Assembly (NCBI GenBank): GCA_900320545.1
Contig: ONSU01000011.1
Coordinates: 1 to 55,429, forward strand
DNA from: an uncultured Bacteroidales bacterium
GTDB taxonomy: Bacteria > Bacteroidota > Bacteroidia > Bacteroidales > UBA932
Direction: 5' to 3'
Length of the DNA: 55,429 bases
Below are positions 40,970 through 48,199 of this stretch, one piece after another. A model generated the notes under the pieces. The model was not told the origin of the DNA. It searched no databases and was given only the letters and a program-made list of their open reading frames with translations. How positions within the stretch are numbered: the stretch's first letter is position 1; every line of letters starts with the position of its first letter. Made by a program: the position numbers and the translations under genes.

Positions 40970-41974
40970 TCAGCCGATGAGTCCGGCGACTTTTTCGAGC
41001 CAGAGGGCGTCGAGAGGACCGAAGGTGTCCGGCTCGGCGGAGTCGACGTCCAGGACGGCGACGGGGGAAGATTCCCGATCAGGTCGGGAATGACGCGGGG
41101 AGGGGTCGGCAGGACGGGAGGCATAGACCGGGACGACGATTTCGCTGCGGGAGAGACTGCTGCAGGCGATGTGGCCGGGGAAGCGGTCCACGTCCGGGAC
41201 GATGACGGTGCGGCGCTCCTTCCACGCCGTGCCGCAGACGCCCTTTCCGTATCCGATCCGAAGACAGGCCAAGGGGCCGGCGAAAGGGCCCAGCACCAAT
41301 TCACAATCCTCCGGGGCGATTTCAGTCCCGGCTCCGCCAGCCACTCCCCCCTTGGGCGCCACACGGTAGAATCCAACCCAATGCCAGCGCATACGCTCCT
41401 GAATGAGCGCCGAGGCTTCCGCCATCCGGGCCACGGGGTCGGGCTCGTCGCCCAGCAGGGCCTTCAGATCCTGATACAGCCGCAGGTAACGGAAAGCAGG
41501 CAGCGGAATATGGCAATATCCACCCGGATTCTTGTCGAGGTACTCCTGATGATATTCTTCCGCCGGATAGAAGTGGCGGAGCGGCTCCAGTTCCACCGCC
41601 AGAGGGGCTCCGAGACGGGAGGCCTCCTTCTCGAAACGGTCCGCGACCGGGGGCCTGTCCTCGTCTGAAACATAGTAGACGCCCGTCCGGTAGCGCGTCC
41701 CGACATCCCCGCCCTGCCGGTTCAGAGACAGCGGGTCGATCACGGTGAAATACAGATCCACCAGCTCCGGGAGCGACACGCGGGCGGGATCATACCGCAC
41801 CTCCACCGTCTCCGCAAAGCCGGTCTTGTCGGTATAGACCTCCTCGTAGGAGGGCTGATGATCCAGGTTGCCGTTGGCATAGCCCGGCGTCGCCTTCACG
41901 ACCCCGTCCACGCCCTTGAAAAAATGCTCGACGCCCCAGAAGCATCCGCCGGCGAAATAAATCTTCCTTTCCAT
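40970..41974 (-). CDS. msrA: MsrA fused to free-methionine-(R)-sulfoxide reductase (GAF-type fRMsr)
   Basis: 334 residues from the ATG at 41972-41974, 2 nt after the TSCPD gene stop. Residues 1-160 are MsrA, with catalytic Cys11 in YFAGGCFWGVEHFF, GDVGTRYRTGVYY and FYPAEEYHQEYL. Residues about 180-334 are a GAF domain of the fRMsr type: WVGFYRV, LVLGPFAGPLACLRIG, GKGVCGTAW and GHIACSSLSRSEIVVPV. The three Cys have the same spacing (10 and 24 residues) as C84, C94 and C118 of E. coli fRMsr. One protein could therefore reduce methionine-S-sulfoxide (MsrA) and free methionine-R-sulfoxide (fRMsr). The loop before VAVLDVDS contains an insertion encoded by the interspersed palindrome (41071-41091). 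Confidence 0.92.
   Translation of the reverse strand: MERKIYFAGGCFWGVEHFFKGVDGVVKATPGYANGNLDHQPSYEEVYTDKTGFAETVEVRYDPARVSLPELVDLYFTVIDPLSLNRQGGDVGTRYRTGVYYVSDEDRPPVADRFEKEASRLGAPLAVELEPLRHFYPAEEYHQEYLDKNPGGYCHIPLPAFRYLRLYQDLKALLGDEPDPVARMAEASALIQERMRWHWVGFYRVAPKGGVAGGAGTEIAPEDCELVLGPFAGPLACLRIGYGKGVCGTAWKERRTVIVPDVDRFPGHIACSSLSRSEIVVPVYASRPADPSPRHSRPDRESSPVAVLDVDSAEPDTFGPLDALWLEKVAGLIG
41071..41091 (-). repeat. Interspersed palindrome inside the MsrA-fRMsr gene
   Basis: ATTCCCGA, TCAGG, TCGGGAAT: perfect 8-bp arms. Read with the gene, the unit CGTCATTCCCGACCTGATCG and its continuation encode HSRPDRESS. It is the same family as the units inside tsaB and in three intergenic regions. Confidence 0.7.
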
Positions 41975-41976
41975 CC

Positions 41977-42282
41977 CTACAGCATCTCGAGCGACCGGGC
42001 GAGTTGATCGGGGCAACTCGTGCCGCGACCGTGGCAGTCAATCCCGCCGAGGCGGGCGATCACATCCTGCACCTTCATCCCCTTGCAAAGGGCCGCGACC
42101 CCCTGCGTATTGCCGTGGCAGCCCCGGGTATACTGCACCTCACGGATGACATCGCCCTCCAGGGTGATGTCGATCTGCTCGGAGCACACGGCCGGGCAGG
42201 TCCGGAAACTTACCTTGCGGAACCCGTCCTCCTGCCTGTCGGCGAGGAGAACCGGAGAAAAATCATCATTCATAATGCTCAC
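41977..42282 (-). CDS. TSCPD-domain protein (TIGR03905 type)
   Basis: 101 residues, with the conserved pattern FRTCPAVCSEQIDITLEGDVIREVQYTRGCHGNTQGVAALCKGM ... IDCHGRGTSCPDQLARSL. TSCPD domains are Cys-rich modules also found at the C-terminus of vitamin B12-dependent ribonucleotide reductases. Stand-alone copies have no proven role. The Cys and His suggest metal binding (inference). A second start three codons in (MNDD) is possible. It precedes the MsrA-fRMsr gene by 2 nt, so a thiol- or metal-linked function is plausible. Confidence 0.85.
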   Translation of the reverse strand: MSIMNDDFSPVLLADRQEDGFRKVSFRTCPAVCSEQIDITLEGDVIREVQYTRGCHGNTQGVAALCKGMKVQDVIARLGGIDCHGRGTSCPDQLARSLEML

Positions 42283-42324
42283 GCGCTTTTTTTCGTTTCA
42301 CGCACAAATGTGAAACTTAAGTTA

Positions 42325-42332
42325 CAAATTTA
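42325..42332 (-). promoter_or_regulatory. -7 promoter element of the TSCPD / MsrA-fRMsr operon
   Basis: TAAATTTG on the minus strand, 42 nt before the ATG at 42282. The -33 box is not clear. The LOG gene in the other direction has only a near match (TATCTTGT) upstream. Confidence 0.45.
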
Positions 42333-42393
42333 GCAAAATTCTCTGAAAATTCCGGCAGAAATGCTTATCTTGTAACGTCAAATTCCCGATACA

Positions 42394-42921
42394 ATGCAAA
42401 AGATTGTCATCTACTGCTCGTCCAGTTCCACCATTCCGGCCAAGTACAACGAGGGCGCCGCGGAAGTCGTCGCGGGCCTGTGCGCAAAAGGATACGGCAT
42501 CGTTTCCGGCGGATCCTTCCGCGGGACGATGGGCGTCGTGTCCGACACGGCAGCCCGATGCGGCGGCTATCACAAAGGCGTTCTGCCCAAATTCATGAAA
42601 GCCCTCGTCTACGACACCCTCTCGGAAACGGTCTGGACGGACACGATGGCGGACCGGAAAGAAGAGATGCGCCGGGATACCGTCGCCGCCATCGCCCTCC
42701 CCGGAGGCATCGGCACCCTGGACGAACTCATCGAAACCCACGTCCTCAAGAAACTGGACCGCTACCACGGCCGCGTCATCGCCTTCAACCTGGACGGCTT
42801 CTTCGATCCCTTCTTCGCCCTGCTCGACCACTACGTCGCCACGGGGATGCTCACCCCCGAAGGCCGCGACCTCGTCGAGCGCTTCGACTCCGCCGCCGCC
42901 CTGGTAGACTCCTTCCGTTAA
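42394..42921 (+). CDS. LOG-family (TIGR00730) nucleotide phosphoribohydrolase
   Basis: 175 residues. A Rossmann-like lysine-decarboxylase fold: IVIYCSSSSTIPAKY at the N-terminus, GYGIVSGGSFRGTMGVV, MADRKEEM and the signature PGGIGTLDEL. LOG enzymes release the base from nucleoside 5'-monophosphates, including cytokinin precursors; bacterial members often act on AMP. It is a single gene, divergent from the TSCPD gene, and is followed by a strong terminator. Confidence 0.93.
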   Translation: MQKIVIYCSSSSTIPAKYNEGAAEVVAGLCAKGYGIVSGGSFRGTMGVVSDTAARCGGYHKGVLPKFMKALVYDTLSETVWTDTMADRKEEMRRDTVAAIALPGGIGTLDELIETHVLKKLDRYHGRVIAFNLDGFFDPFFALLDHYVATGMLTPEGRDLVERFDSAAALVDSFR

Positions 42922-42953
42922 GTGCAACTACTTAACAATCAATGATATACCAC

Positions 42954-42986
42954 AAAGGCCTTACTTGAAAACGAGTAAGGTCTTTT
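42954..42986 (+). terminator. Rho-independent terminator of the LOG gene
   Basis: A 12-bp stem with one G-T wobble (42954-42965 with 42974-42985), an 8-nt loop and a T-rich end TCTTTT. Confidence 0.8.
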
Positions 42987-43049
42987 GCGTAATACATTGA
43001 TAGTTAAACAGTTCTACTTTGCGGCCCAAAGAGTTCTCCGCCACGAACG

Positions 43050-43079
43050 AAAAGAGACGGCCGTTACCGGTCGTCTCTT
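43050..43079 (-). terminator. Terminator after tRNA-Leu
   Basis: AAGAGACGGCCG (43052-43063) pairs with CGGTCGTCTCTT (43068-43079), 12 bp with one wobble, followed on the minus strand by TTTT. It starts 1 nt after the mature tRNA 3' end. Confidence 0.75.
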
Positions 43080-43080
43080 G

Positions 43081-43163
43081 TGCGGATGGGGAGAGTCGAA
43101 CTCCCACGGGCCATCGCCCACTACCCCCTCAAAGTAGCGTGTCTACCATTTCACCACATCCGC
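43081..43163 (-). tRNA. tRNA-Leu, anticodon GAG
   Basis: A class II tRNA of 83 nt with a long variable arm. The acceptor stem is GCGGATG/CATCCGC (43157-43163 with 43082-43088), and the discriminator A is at 43081. The anticodon stem CTACT/GGTAG has loop TTGAGGG, giving GAG, which reads CUC and CUU. T-loop TTCGACT. CCA is not encoded. Confidence 0.9.
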
Positions 43164-43180
43164 TCTTTGGTTTGGGACTG

Positions 43181-43211
43181 CAAAGATACAAAGGTTTTTT
43201 GAATCTGCAAA
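43181..43211 (-). promoter_or_regulatory. Promoter of tRNA-Leu
   Basis: On the minus strand TTTG (43208-43211), a 19-nt spacer and TATCTTTG (43181-43188), ending 17 nt before the tRNA. A full consensus match. Confidence 0.75.
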
Positions 43212-43224
43212 TTTTTTTTGAAAA

Positions 43225-43247
43225 GATTCCTGGGACAGGCCCCGGAA
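43225..43247. repeat. Interspersed palindrome, CATTCC family (diverged)
   Basis: GATTCCTGGG, ACAGG, CCCCGGAAC: an imperfect version of the palindrome at 24379-24398. It lies in the stretch between tRNA-Leu and rimM, which otherwise shows nothing recognisable. Confidence 0.5.
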
Positions 43248-43315
43248 CAGTTCGGCCACGGCAGACCGGACACAATCGCAGAAAGCCGCACGAGTGTACA
43301 GTAAACAGAACGCAG

Positions 43316-43798
43316 CTACAGCAGTCCGTCCGGAATGCGGAGGATAAGGGTTTCCGTATCGGGATCGGCGGAGATGAGGAGGTCGTCGTGGAACGGGAGG
43401 AGGACCTCGGAGCCGTCGGCGGTGCGGACGTAGAGACAGAGATTGCCGGGAATGTCCTCGTAGCCGGAGACTTCGCCGACCTTCGCGCCCGTTTCCGAGA
43501 GAACCGTCCAGCCTTCGAGGGCCGAAGGATCGTCCTCATCCAGCTCAAGATCGGCGTAGACGTCCCGGCCGACAATCTCCTCTGCGTCCTCCTGCGAGCG
43601 GAGGCCGGTAAGGCGGCAGATCGCCTTGGAGTTGCCCCGACGGGTCCATTCGGAAACAAAATAAGGAACCGGAAGTCCATCATCATAGATGAACACCGGT
43701 TCCTCGAGGTCGATCTCGTCGGGAGAGACACCCTGGAATCCCAGCAGGATCCGGCCGTCCGTCCCGTCCGAACGAAGGACGCTTGCGATTTTCTGCAT
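43316..43798 (-). CDS. rimM: 16S rRNA processing protein RimM
   Basis: 160 residues. It aids maturation of the 30S head domain and binds S19. The N-terminal beta barrel (GRILLGFQGVSPDEIDLEEPVFIYDDGLPVPYFVSEW) and linker (CRLTGLRSQEDAEEIVGRDVY) precede the PRC-barrel domain (WTVLSETGAKVGEVSGYEDIPGNLCLYV and EVLLPFHDDLLI). The start overlaps the rpsP stop by 1 nt (TAATG), so it is translationally coupled. Confidence 0.92.
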   Translation of the reverse strand: MQKIASVLRSDGTDGRILLGFQGVSPDEIDLEEPVFIYDDGLPVPYFVSEWTRRGNSKAICRLTGLRSQEDAEEIVGRDVYADLELDEDDPSALEGWTVLSETGAKVGEVSGYEDIPGNLCLYVRTADGSEVLLPFHDDLLISADPDTETLILRIPDGLL

Positions 43799-44340
43799 TA
43801 CGCCTCGGCGTTCTCGGCAGGCGTCTCCTCGACAGGCTCGGCGGCAGCCTCTTCGGCGGCCTTTGCAGCCTCGGCTTCAGCCTCGGCCTTCTTGGCGGCG
43901 AGGGCCTCCGCACGGGCGGCGTTAACCTTGGCCTCGGCGGCCTTGGCGGCCTTGGCCTTCTCGATAGCCTCGTTCTTGAGACCGGAGATCTTGCCGGCGA
44001 TCTTGGCGTCGCGCTCCGCCTTCCAGGCGGCGAACTTCGCGGCAGCCTGCTCCTCGGTCAGAGCACCCTTGGCGACACCGCCCTGGAGGTGCTTGCGGAG
44101 GAGGATACCCTCGTAAGAGAGGATGCGGCGGGCCGTCAGCGTAGGCTGGGCGCCCACATTGAGCCAAGCCAGCGCCTTGTCACCGTCGAGGATGATGGTG
44201 GCGGGGTTGGTGTTGGGGTTGTAAGAGCCGAGCTGCTCGATGAAACGACCGTCGCGCGGTGCGCGGGAATCAGCCACTACAATGTGGAAGAATGCGAAAT
44301 TCTTCTTTCCGTGGCGCTGTAAACGAATTTTAACAGCCAT
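43798..44340 (-). CDS. rpsP: 30S ribosomal protein S16 with long charged C-terminal tail
   Basis: 180 residues, about twice the E. coli protein (82). The S16 core is [42 protein letters not shown] to about residue 85. A middle segment ([43 protein letters not shown]) looks helical, and the last 60 residues are almost only Ala, Glu and Lys. Extended S16 is known in Bacteroidetes. The tail probably forms a helix on the ribosome surface or is disordered. It is first of the rpsP-rimM operon. Confidence 0.94.
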   Translation of the reverse strand: MAVKIRLQRHGKKNFAFFHIVVADSRAPRDGRFIEQLGSYNPNTNPATIILDGDKALAWLNVGAQPTLTARRILSYEGILLRKHLQGGVAKGALTEEQAAAKFAAWKAERDAKIAGKISGLKNEAIEKAKAAKAAEAKVNAARAEALAAKKAEAEAEAAKAAEEAAAEPVEETPAENAEA

Positions 44341-44378
44341 TGTGAATCTGTTTTAAATAATTAATAATTAGTTGTTAT

Positions 44379-44411
44379 GCTTCCTACCCGAGGAAGCGGA
44401 CCGCAAAGATA
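44379..44411 (-). promoter_or_regulatory. rpsP promoter element and leader hairpin
   Basis: TATCTTTG on the minus strand (44404-44411) is followed after 6 nt by GCTTCCT (44391-44397), ACCCG-loop complement, AGGAAGC (44379-44385): a perfect 7-bp hairpin at the very 5' end of the leader. The remaining leader is AT-rich. The hairpin may stabilise the mRNA or be a ribosomal-protein binding site. Confidence 0.5.
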
Positions 44412-44422
44412 GGAAAAAAATC

Positions 44423-45163
44423 TTAAAATACAAGCGAGCAGGACAAATTCACGTGATCGAGACACACGACCTGGAACACATTCTCCCGGGATGAGGACAG
44501 CGAAATGTCGATCTTGTCGACACTTCCGAGCGGAGAAAGGTCCACAAGCGTCCATTCCTCCACGATTTCTTCCTTCCCGCCCGAGAAATCCGCCATCCGG
44601 AAGGAGACCGAACCCGTCTCGGCCCCGTTCAGGGACCCCGTGAACTTCACCTCCGCCCAGTCGCCCGAGGTGAACTTGCCCTCGCCGAACCCGTTCCCGA
44701 GTTTCGCGATCTGGATGAAATTGTGCGTATTGCAGAGCATCACGCCCCGCGGGCTGATGGTGCTTTGGGCACTTGGAATGTTGAAAATAATTTGTTCCTC
44801 GGGCATATTTCCGCTCTGGCGGAATACGGCAAAAGTCTTCTCGTTCTCCAGATAAGGATGCGCGAAACAGTGGTACGGCGTTTTGGCCGCCGTCCCGGTC
44901 AGGGTGGGGTCGACGCCGCGGCAAAGGCCGAATCCGCCGAGCAGATTTTCGTTCTCTTCGCCGGAAACGACCGCGGAGAAGCCGATCAGGTTGCCGAACG
45001 AGACGAACGAATTGAAACACGTGCTGTCGTCTGCATGAAACTTCAGCCCTTCTTCCTCGAAGGAAACGTCCCAGATGAAATTCTGCTTGTTGGTGGACTT
45101 CAGGCAGGAAACGGCCGCAAGCAGCGTCACGGCCAGGACGAATATCAGTTTGATCCTTTTCAT
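44423..45163 (-). CDS. DUF4465-like lipoprotein
   Basis: 246 residues. The signal peptide MKRIKLIFVLAVTLLAAVSC is followed by LKSTNK. The body (FEEEGLKFHADDS, SFGNLIGFSAVVSGEENENLLGGFGLCRG, TYHCFAHPYLE-type segment, NTHNFIQIAKLGNGFGEGKFTSGDWAEVKFTGSL, SGGKEEIVEEWTLVDLSPLGSVDKIDISLSSS) resembles the DUF4465 beta-sandwich family seen in Bacteroidetes, of unknown function. Probably surface or periplasmic. It lies 11 nt after fabG, an unexpected neighbour. Confidence 0.75.
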   Translation of the reverse strand: MKRIKLIFVLAVTLLAAVSCLKSTNKQNFIWDVSFEEEGLKFHADDSTCFNSFVSFGNLIGFSAVVSGEENENLLGGFGLCRGVDPTLTGTAAKTPYHCFAHPYLENEKTFAVFRQSGNMPEEQIIFNIPSAQSTISPRGVMLCNTHNFIQIAKLGNGFGEGKFTSGDWAEVKFTGSLNGAETGSVSFRMADFSGGKEEIVEEWTLVDLSPLGSVDKIDISLSSSRENVFQVVCLDHVNLSCSLVF

Positions 45164-45174
45164 GGCAATAGATT

Positions 45175-45906
45175 TTAAGAATACAGACCTCCGTTGATGG
45201 AAATGACGTCCCCGGTGATATAGGCCGCGTCCTTCCCGACCAGGAAGCCGACCAGGGCGGCCACCTCCTCAGGCGTGCCGAAGCGACGGGCGGGGATGGT
45301 CTTCCTGAGTTCCGCCTCGTCGAGCCCCTCGACCATATCGGTGCGGATGAATCCGGGCGCGACGGCGTTGACCGTCACCCCGCGGGGCGCCACTTCCTGC
45401 GCCAGGGATTTTGTCGCGGCGATCAGCCCGCCCTTGGCGGCCGAATAATTGGTCTGGCCCGGAAGTCCCTTGAGGCCGGAGAGCGAGGCGATATTGACGA
45501 TCCGCCCGTAGCGGTGCAGCACCATCGGCTGCAGGCAGGGACGGGTGACGTTGTAGAAACTGTCGAGGTCGGTCCGGAGAACGGCGTCCCAGTCCTCCCC
45601 TTCCATCCAGAGGAGAAGATTGTCGCGGCGGATGCCCGCACTGCCGACAAGCACTTCGATATAATCGTCGGGATGGGCTTCCTGCCAGGCCGTGATAGCG
45701 CCGACGGCCGCCTCCCGGTCGCCCGTGTCGAACTTGAGGAGTTCGCCGTCGGAGCCGGCCGCGCGCACAGCTTCCAGCGCCTCTGCCGCGGCGGCGTCAT
45801 TGGAGACATAGTTGATGAGGACATAATAGCCCAGGGCCGCGAGTTTGACGCAGACCGCCCGGCCGATTCCCCGGCTTCCGCCGGTCACGAGTGCATACTT
45901 TGGCAT
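45175..45906 (-). CDS. fabG: 3-oxoacyl-ACP reductase, FabG-type SDR
   Basis: 243 residues. A classical short-chain dehydrogenase: TGGSRGIGRAVCVKLA (cofactor loop), INYVSNDAAAAEAL, NIASLSGLKGLPGQTNYSAAKGG (catalytic Ser, Tyr and Lys) and VNAVAPGFIRTDM. It reduces 3-oxoacyl-ACP in fatty-acid or related acyl-chain synthesis. It is isolated from other fab genes here; the divergent CrtI-like gene and the lipoprotein behind it suggest a specialised lipid or pigment role (inference). The -7 element TATATTTG is at 45927-45934. Confidence 0.88.
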   Translation of the reverse strand: MPKYALVTGGSRGIGRAVCVKLAALGYYVLINYVSNDAAAAEALEAVRAAGSDGELLKFDTGDREAAVGAITAWQEAHPDDYIEVLVGSAGIRRDNLLLWMEGEDWDAVLRTDLDSFYNVTRPCLQPMVLHRYGRIVNIASLSGLKGLPGQTNYSAAKGGLIAATKSLAQEVAPRGVTVNAVAPGFIRTDMVEGLDEAELRKTIPARRFGTPEEVAALVGFLVGKDAAYITGDVISINGGLYS

Positions 45907-45926
45907 AGTCGTTCGATTAAGGACTA

Positions 45927-45934
45927 CAAATATA
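45927..45934 (-). promoter_or_regulatory. -7 promoter element of fabG
   Basis: TATATTTG on the minus strand, 20 nt before the fabG ATG. No -33 TTTG was seen at the expected distance. Confidence 0.45.
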
Positions 45935-46024
45935 CGAAGATTTCCCGACTTCGAGCGACGCGGACAAAAAATGCGCGTGAGCGACTAAAACGGACAGTTG
46001 CGGCTTGCGAAACTTGAAAATGCT

Positions 46025-46032
46025 TATATTTG
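46025..46032 (+). promoter_or_regulatory. -7 promoter element of the CrtI-like gene
   Basis: TATATTTG ends 7 nt before the ATG at 46040, so the mRNA should have almost no leader. This argues against the in-frame Met at 45998. Confidence 0.5.
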
Positions 46033-46039
46033 CATCCGT

Positions 46040-47428
46040 ATGCGAAGTGCGATTGTCATCGGGAGCGGGCTGGGAGGCCTGGAGTGCGCGCTGGTCCTGC
46101 TGCGGCACGGATACGGCGTCACCGTCCTGGAAAAGGGACGGCAGGCCGGCGGTTGCCTGCAGACTTTCGTCCGGGGCGGACGGCGGTTCGACACGGGATT
46201 CCACTACGTCGGCGGCCTCGGCCCGGGCGAACCGCTGCGGTCCCTGGCCGACTATTTCGACCTGACCGACCTTCCCTGGGAACCCACGACGGAAGAAATC
46301 CTCATCGGGGACGAGCGCTTCCGGATTCCCGCCGGCATCGACGCCTATGTCGCCATGCTGGCCGACCGGTTCCCCGCCGAGCGAGGCACCCTGGAGGCCT
46401 ATGGCAAACTCCTCCGGGAGGTCGGCGACCACATCTTCGACGCCTTCGACAACGGACCGAGCCCGCTGATGGGCGTCAGCGCCGCGCAGTATATCCGCGA
46501 CAACTTCCGCGATCCCCTGCTCCGTAAAGTCCTTTCCGGAAGCAACATCCGCCTCTGCCAGGACGCGGACACCCTCCCCCTCTACGCATTCGCCCAGATC
46601 GGCGGCTCCTACATCCGGTCCGCCTGGCGGCTTCCCGGGGGCGGCAAAGCCATCACGGACCGCCTCGTCGCCCGGATCGAAGCCCTCGGCGGGGTCATCC
46701 GCACCGGCGCGGAAGTAACCGGCCTCCGCCTCGCGGACGGCATCGTCTCGGAAGTCCTCGTCGGAGAAAACGAATCCCTCCGGGCGGACGTCATCGTCTC
46801 GGACGCCCATCCCGCCGTCACCGTCGCGCTCCTCCAGGGCAGCGGCGTCATCAAGAAAGTCTACCGGGAAAGGATCCTCTCACTGGAGAATTCCCCCGGA
46901 CTTTTCACCGCGAATATCCTCCTGAAAGACAGCAACTTTCCCCTTCCGGAAGGCGAACTCCACATCCATCGCGAAGACGCCGACCTCTGGCGGAAGGACC
47001 CGGACCGCACCGATTCCGTCCTCGTCCACACCTACCCCGAAGGCGGGATGCTCGACATACTCTCCCCAATGCCCCTTTCCGAACGCGACGGCGACTACGC
47101 CGGGCGCAAGCGCATCAAGCTCGGGCAGTGTCTCGACCTCGCCGAAAAAGGCGTCCCGGGGCTCCGCGACGCCATCGACAAGGTCTACACAAGCACGCCG
47201 CGCACCTGGCACGAATACACCGGCATTCCCGGCGGATCCGCCTTCGGCATCCTCAAAGACTGGAAAAGTCCCCTGACGACCCTCCTCTCTCCGAGGACGA
47301 CGGCAGGGAACCTGTACCTCACGGGCGGGAGTCTCAACCTTCACGGAATGCTCGGGGTGAGCATCACCGCCCTTATGACTGCGGCCGAAATCCTCGGCCG
47401 TCAGATCTACCTAGAAATTAAACGTTAG
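46040..47428 (+). CDS. FAD-dependent oxidoreductase, phytoene desaturase (CrtI)-like
   Basis: 462 residues. An N-terminal dinucleotide-binding motif (VIGSGLGGLECALVLLRHGYGVTVLEK) is followed by GGCLQTFVRGGRRFDTGFHYVGG. The C-terminal FAD motif is GNLYLTGGSLNLHGMLGVSITALMTAAEIL, with LPGGGKAITDRLVARIEALGGVIRTGAEV in between, as in the CrtI/CrtO/retinol-saturase superfamily. Substrate (carotenoid, retinoid or other polyene) is not decidable, and no carotenoid gene is near. The coding end overlaps the convergent gene by 18 nt. Confidence 0.88.
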   Translation: MRSAIVIGSGLGGLECALVLLRHGYGVTVLEKGRQAGGCLQTFVRGGRRFDTGFHYVGGLGPGEPLRSLADYFDLTDLPWEPTTEEILIGDERFRIPAGIDAYVAMLADRFPAERGTLEAYGKLLREVGDHIFDAFDNGPSPLMGVSAAQYIRDNFRDPLLRKVLSGSNIRLCQDADTLPLYAFAQIGGSYIRSAWRLPGGGKAITDRLVARIEALGGVIRTGAEVTGLRLADGIVSEVLVGENESLRADVIVSDAHPAVTVALLQGSGVIKKVYRERILSLENSPGLFTANILLKDSNFPLPEGELHIHREDADLWRKDPDRTDSVLVHTYPEGGMLDILSPMPLSERDGDYAGRKRIKLGQCLDLAEKGVPGLRDAIDKVYTSTPRTWHEYTGIPGGSAFGILKDWKSPLTTLLSPRTTAGNLYLTGGSLNLHGMLGVSITALMTAAEILGRQIYLEIKR

Positions 47429-48145
47429 GCCGACGCCGGAAGGCGTGGCTCCGAAGTTGAACGCAGCCGTCTGCGGTCTGCCGACAGCGTTTGTGTAGCG
47501 GACCATCCGTTTGAGATTCTGATGGCCGACCGCGAGCAGCACGGCACCGGTCACCGCGATGGCCGTACCGGCCACGGCGATCGAGCCGCCCACCTTCGAT
47601 TTCTCCATAATTCCGTCCCAGAAGTTCTGGATCACCTCGGTCATATCGGCCTGTCCGAACGTGAACACGGTCACGAGGGCGACCACCACCGGCATGATCA
47701 CGGCACCGACCAGCATCATTCCGCCGCCGGCCGCCGTACCGCCGATCATAAAGAGACCGCCGCCGATCAGGAGATACATACCGGCATCCTGCATCGCAGC
47801 ATACTTCTTCCAGAGCGGATTGAAGTCGACGCCGCCGACATTGCCCAGCACGGACTGCTGCACATCCTTGGGAAGCTTGACATTTTTCTCGACTTCCTTT
47901 CCTTTCTTATTGGTCACGGTCTGCATCTGGCCGAGCCGGGTTCCGTGGAGTTTCAACTCGCCTTTCGACCAGTCGATGGCTCCGGCCTCGTCCAGGGCAG
48001 CCACTTCTTCACTTGACAGAACAACAGCCTCATTCGCGCCAAGGGGACGGTAATCGGCCCCCTGCGGGTAGGCATATTGTGCAGCCGCGGTAAACGCAAA
48101 CGCGGAAACGAACGCCGCCGCAAACACTAAAATCATCTTTTTCAT
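47411..48145 (-). CDS. Membrane protein of unknown function with signal peptide
   Basis: 244 residues from the ATG at 48143-48145; in-frame Met codons at 48154 and 48172 would extend it by 3 or 9 residues. A signal peptide (MILVFAAAFVSAFAFTAAAQ) is followed by a soluble part with KGELKLHGTRLGQMQTVTNKKGKEVEKNVKLP. Then come two hydrophobic Gly/Met-rich hairpins (GMYLLIGGGLFMIGGTAAGGGMMLVGAVIMPVVVALVTVFTFG and SIAVAGTAIAVTGAVLLAVG). The last residues (AAFNFGATPSGVGLTFNF) look like a terminal beta strand ending in Phe. I do not recognise the family. It is read after the TonB-receptor-like gene, 54 nt downstream. Confidence 0.72.
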   Translation of the reverse strand: MKKMILVFAAAFVSAFAFTAAAQYAYPQGADYRPLGANEAVVLSSEEVAALDEAGAIDWSKGELKLHGTRLGQMQTVTNKKGKEVEKNVKLPKDVQQSVLGNVGGVDFNPLWKKYAAMQDAGMYLLIGGGLFMIGGTAAGGGMMLVGAVIMPVVVALVTVFTFGQADMTEVIQNFWDGIMEKSKVGGSIAVAGTAIAVTGAVLLAVGHQNLKRMVRYTNAVGRPQTAAFNFGATPSGVGLTFNF

Positions 48146-48199
48146 ATCCTTCATATTTTTAGCCGGCGCCAAAGTGCCGCAAAAAGCATACCATTCCGA

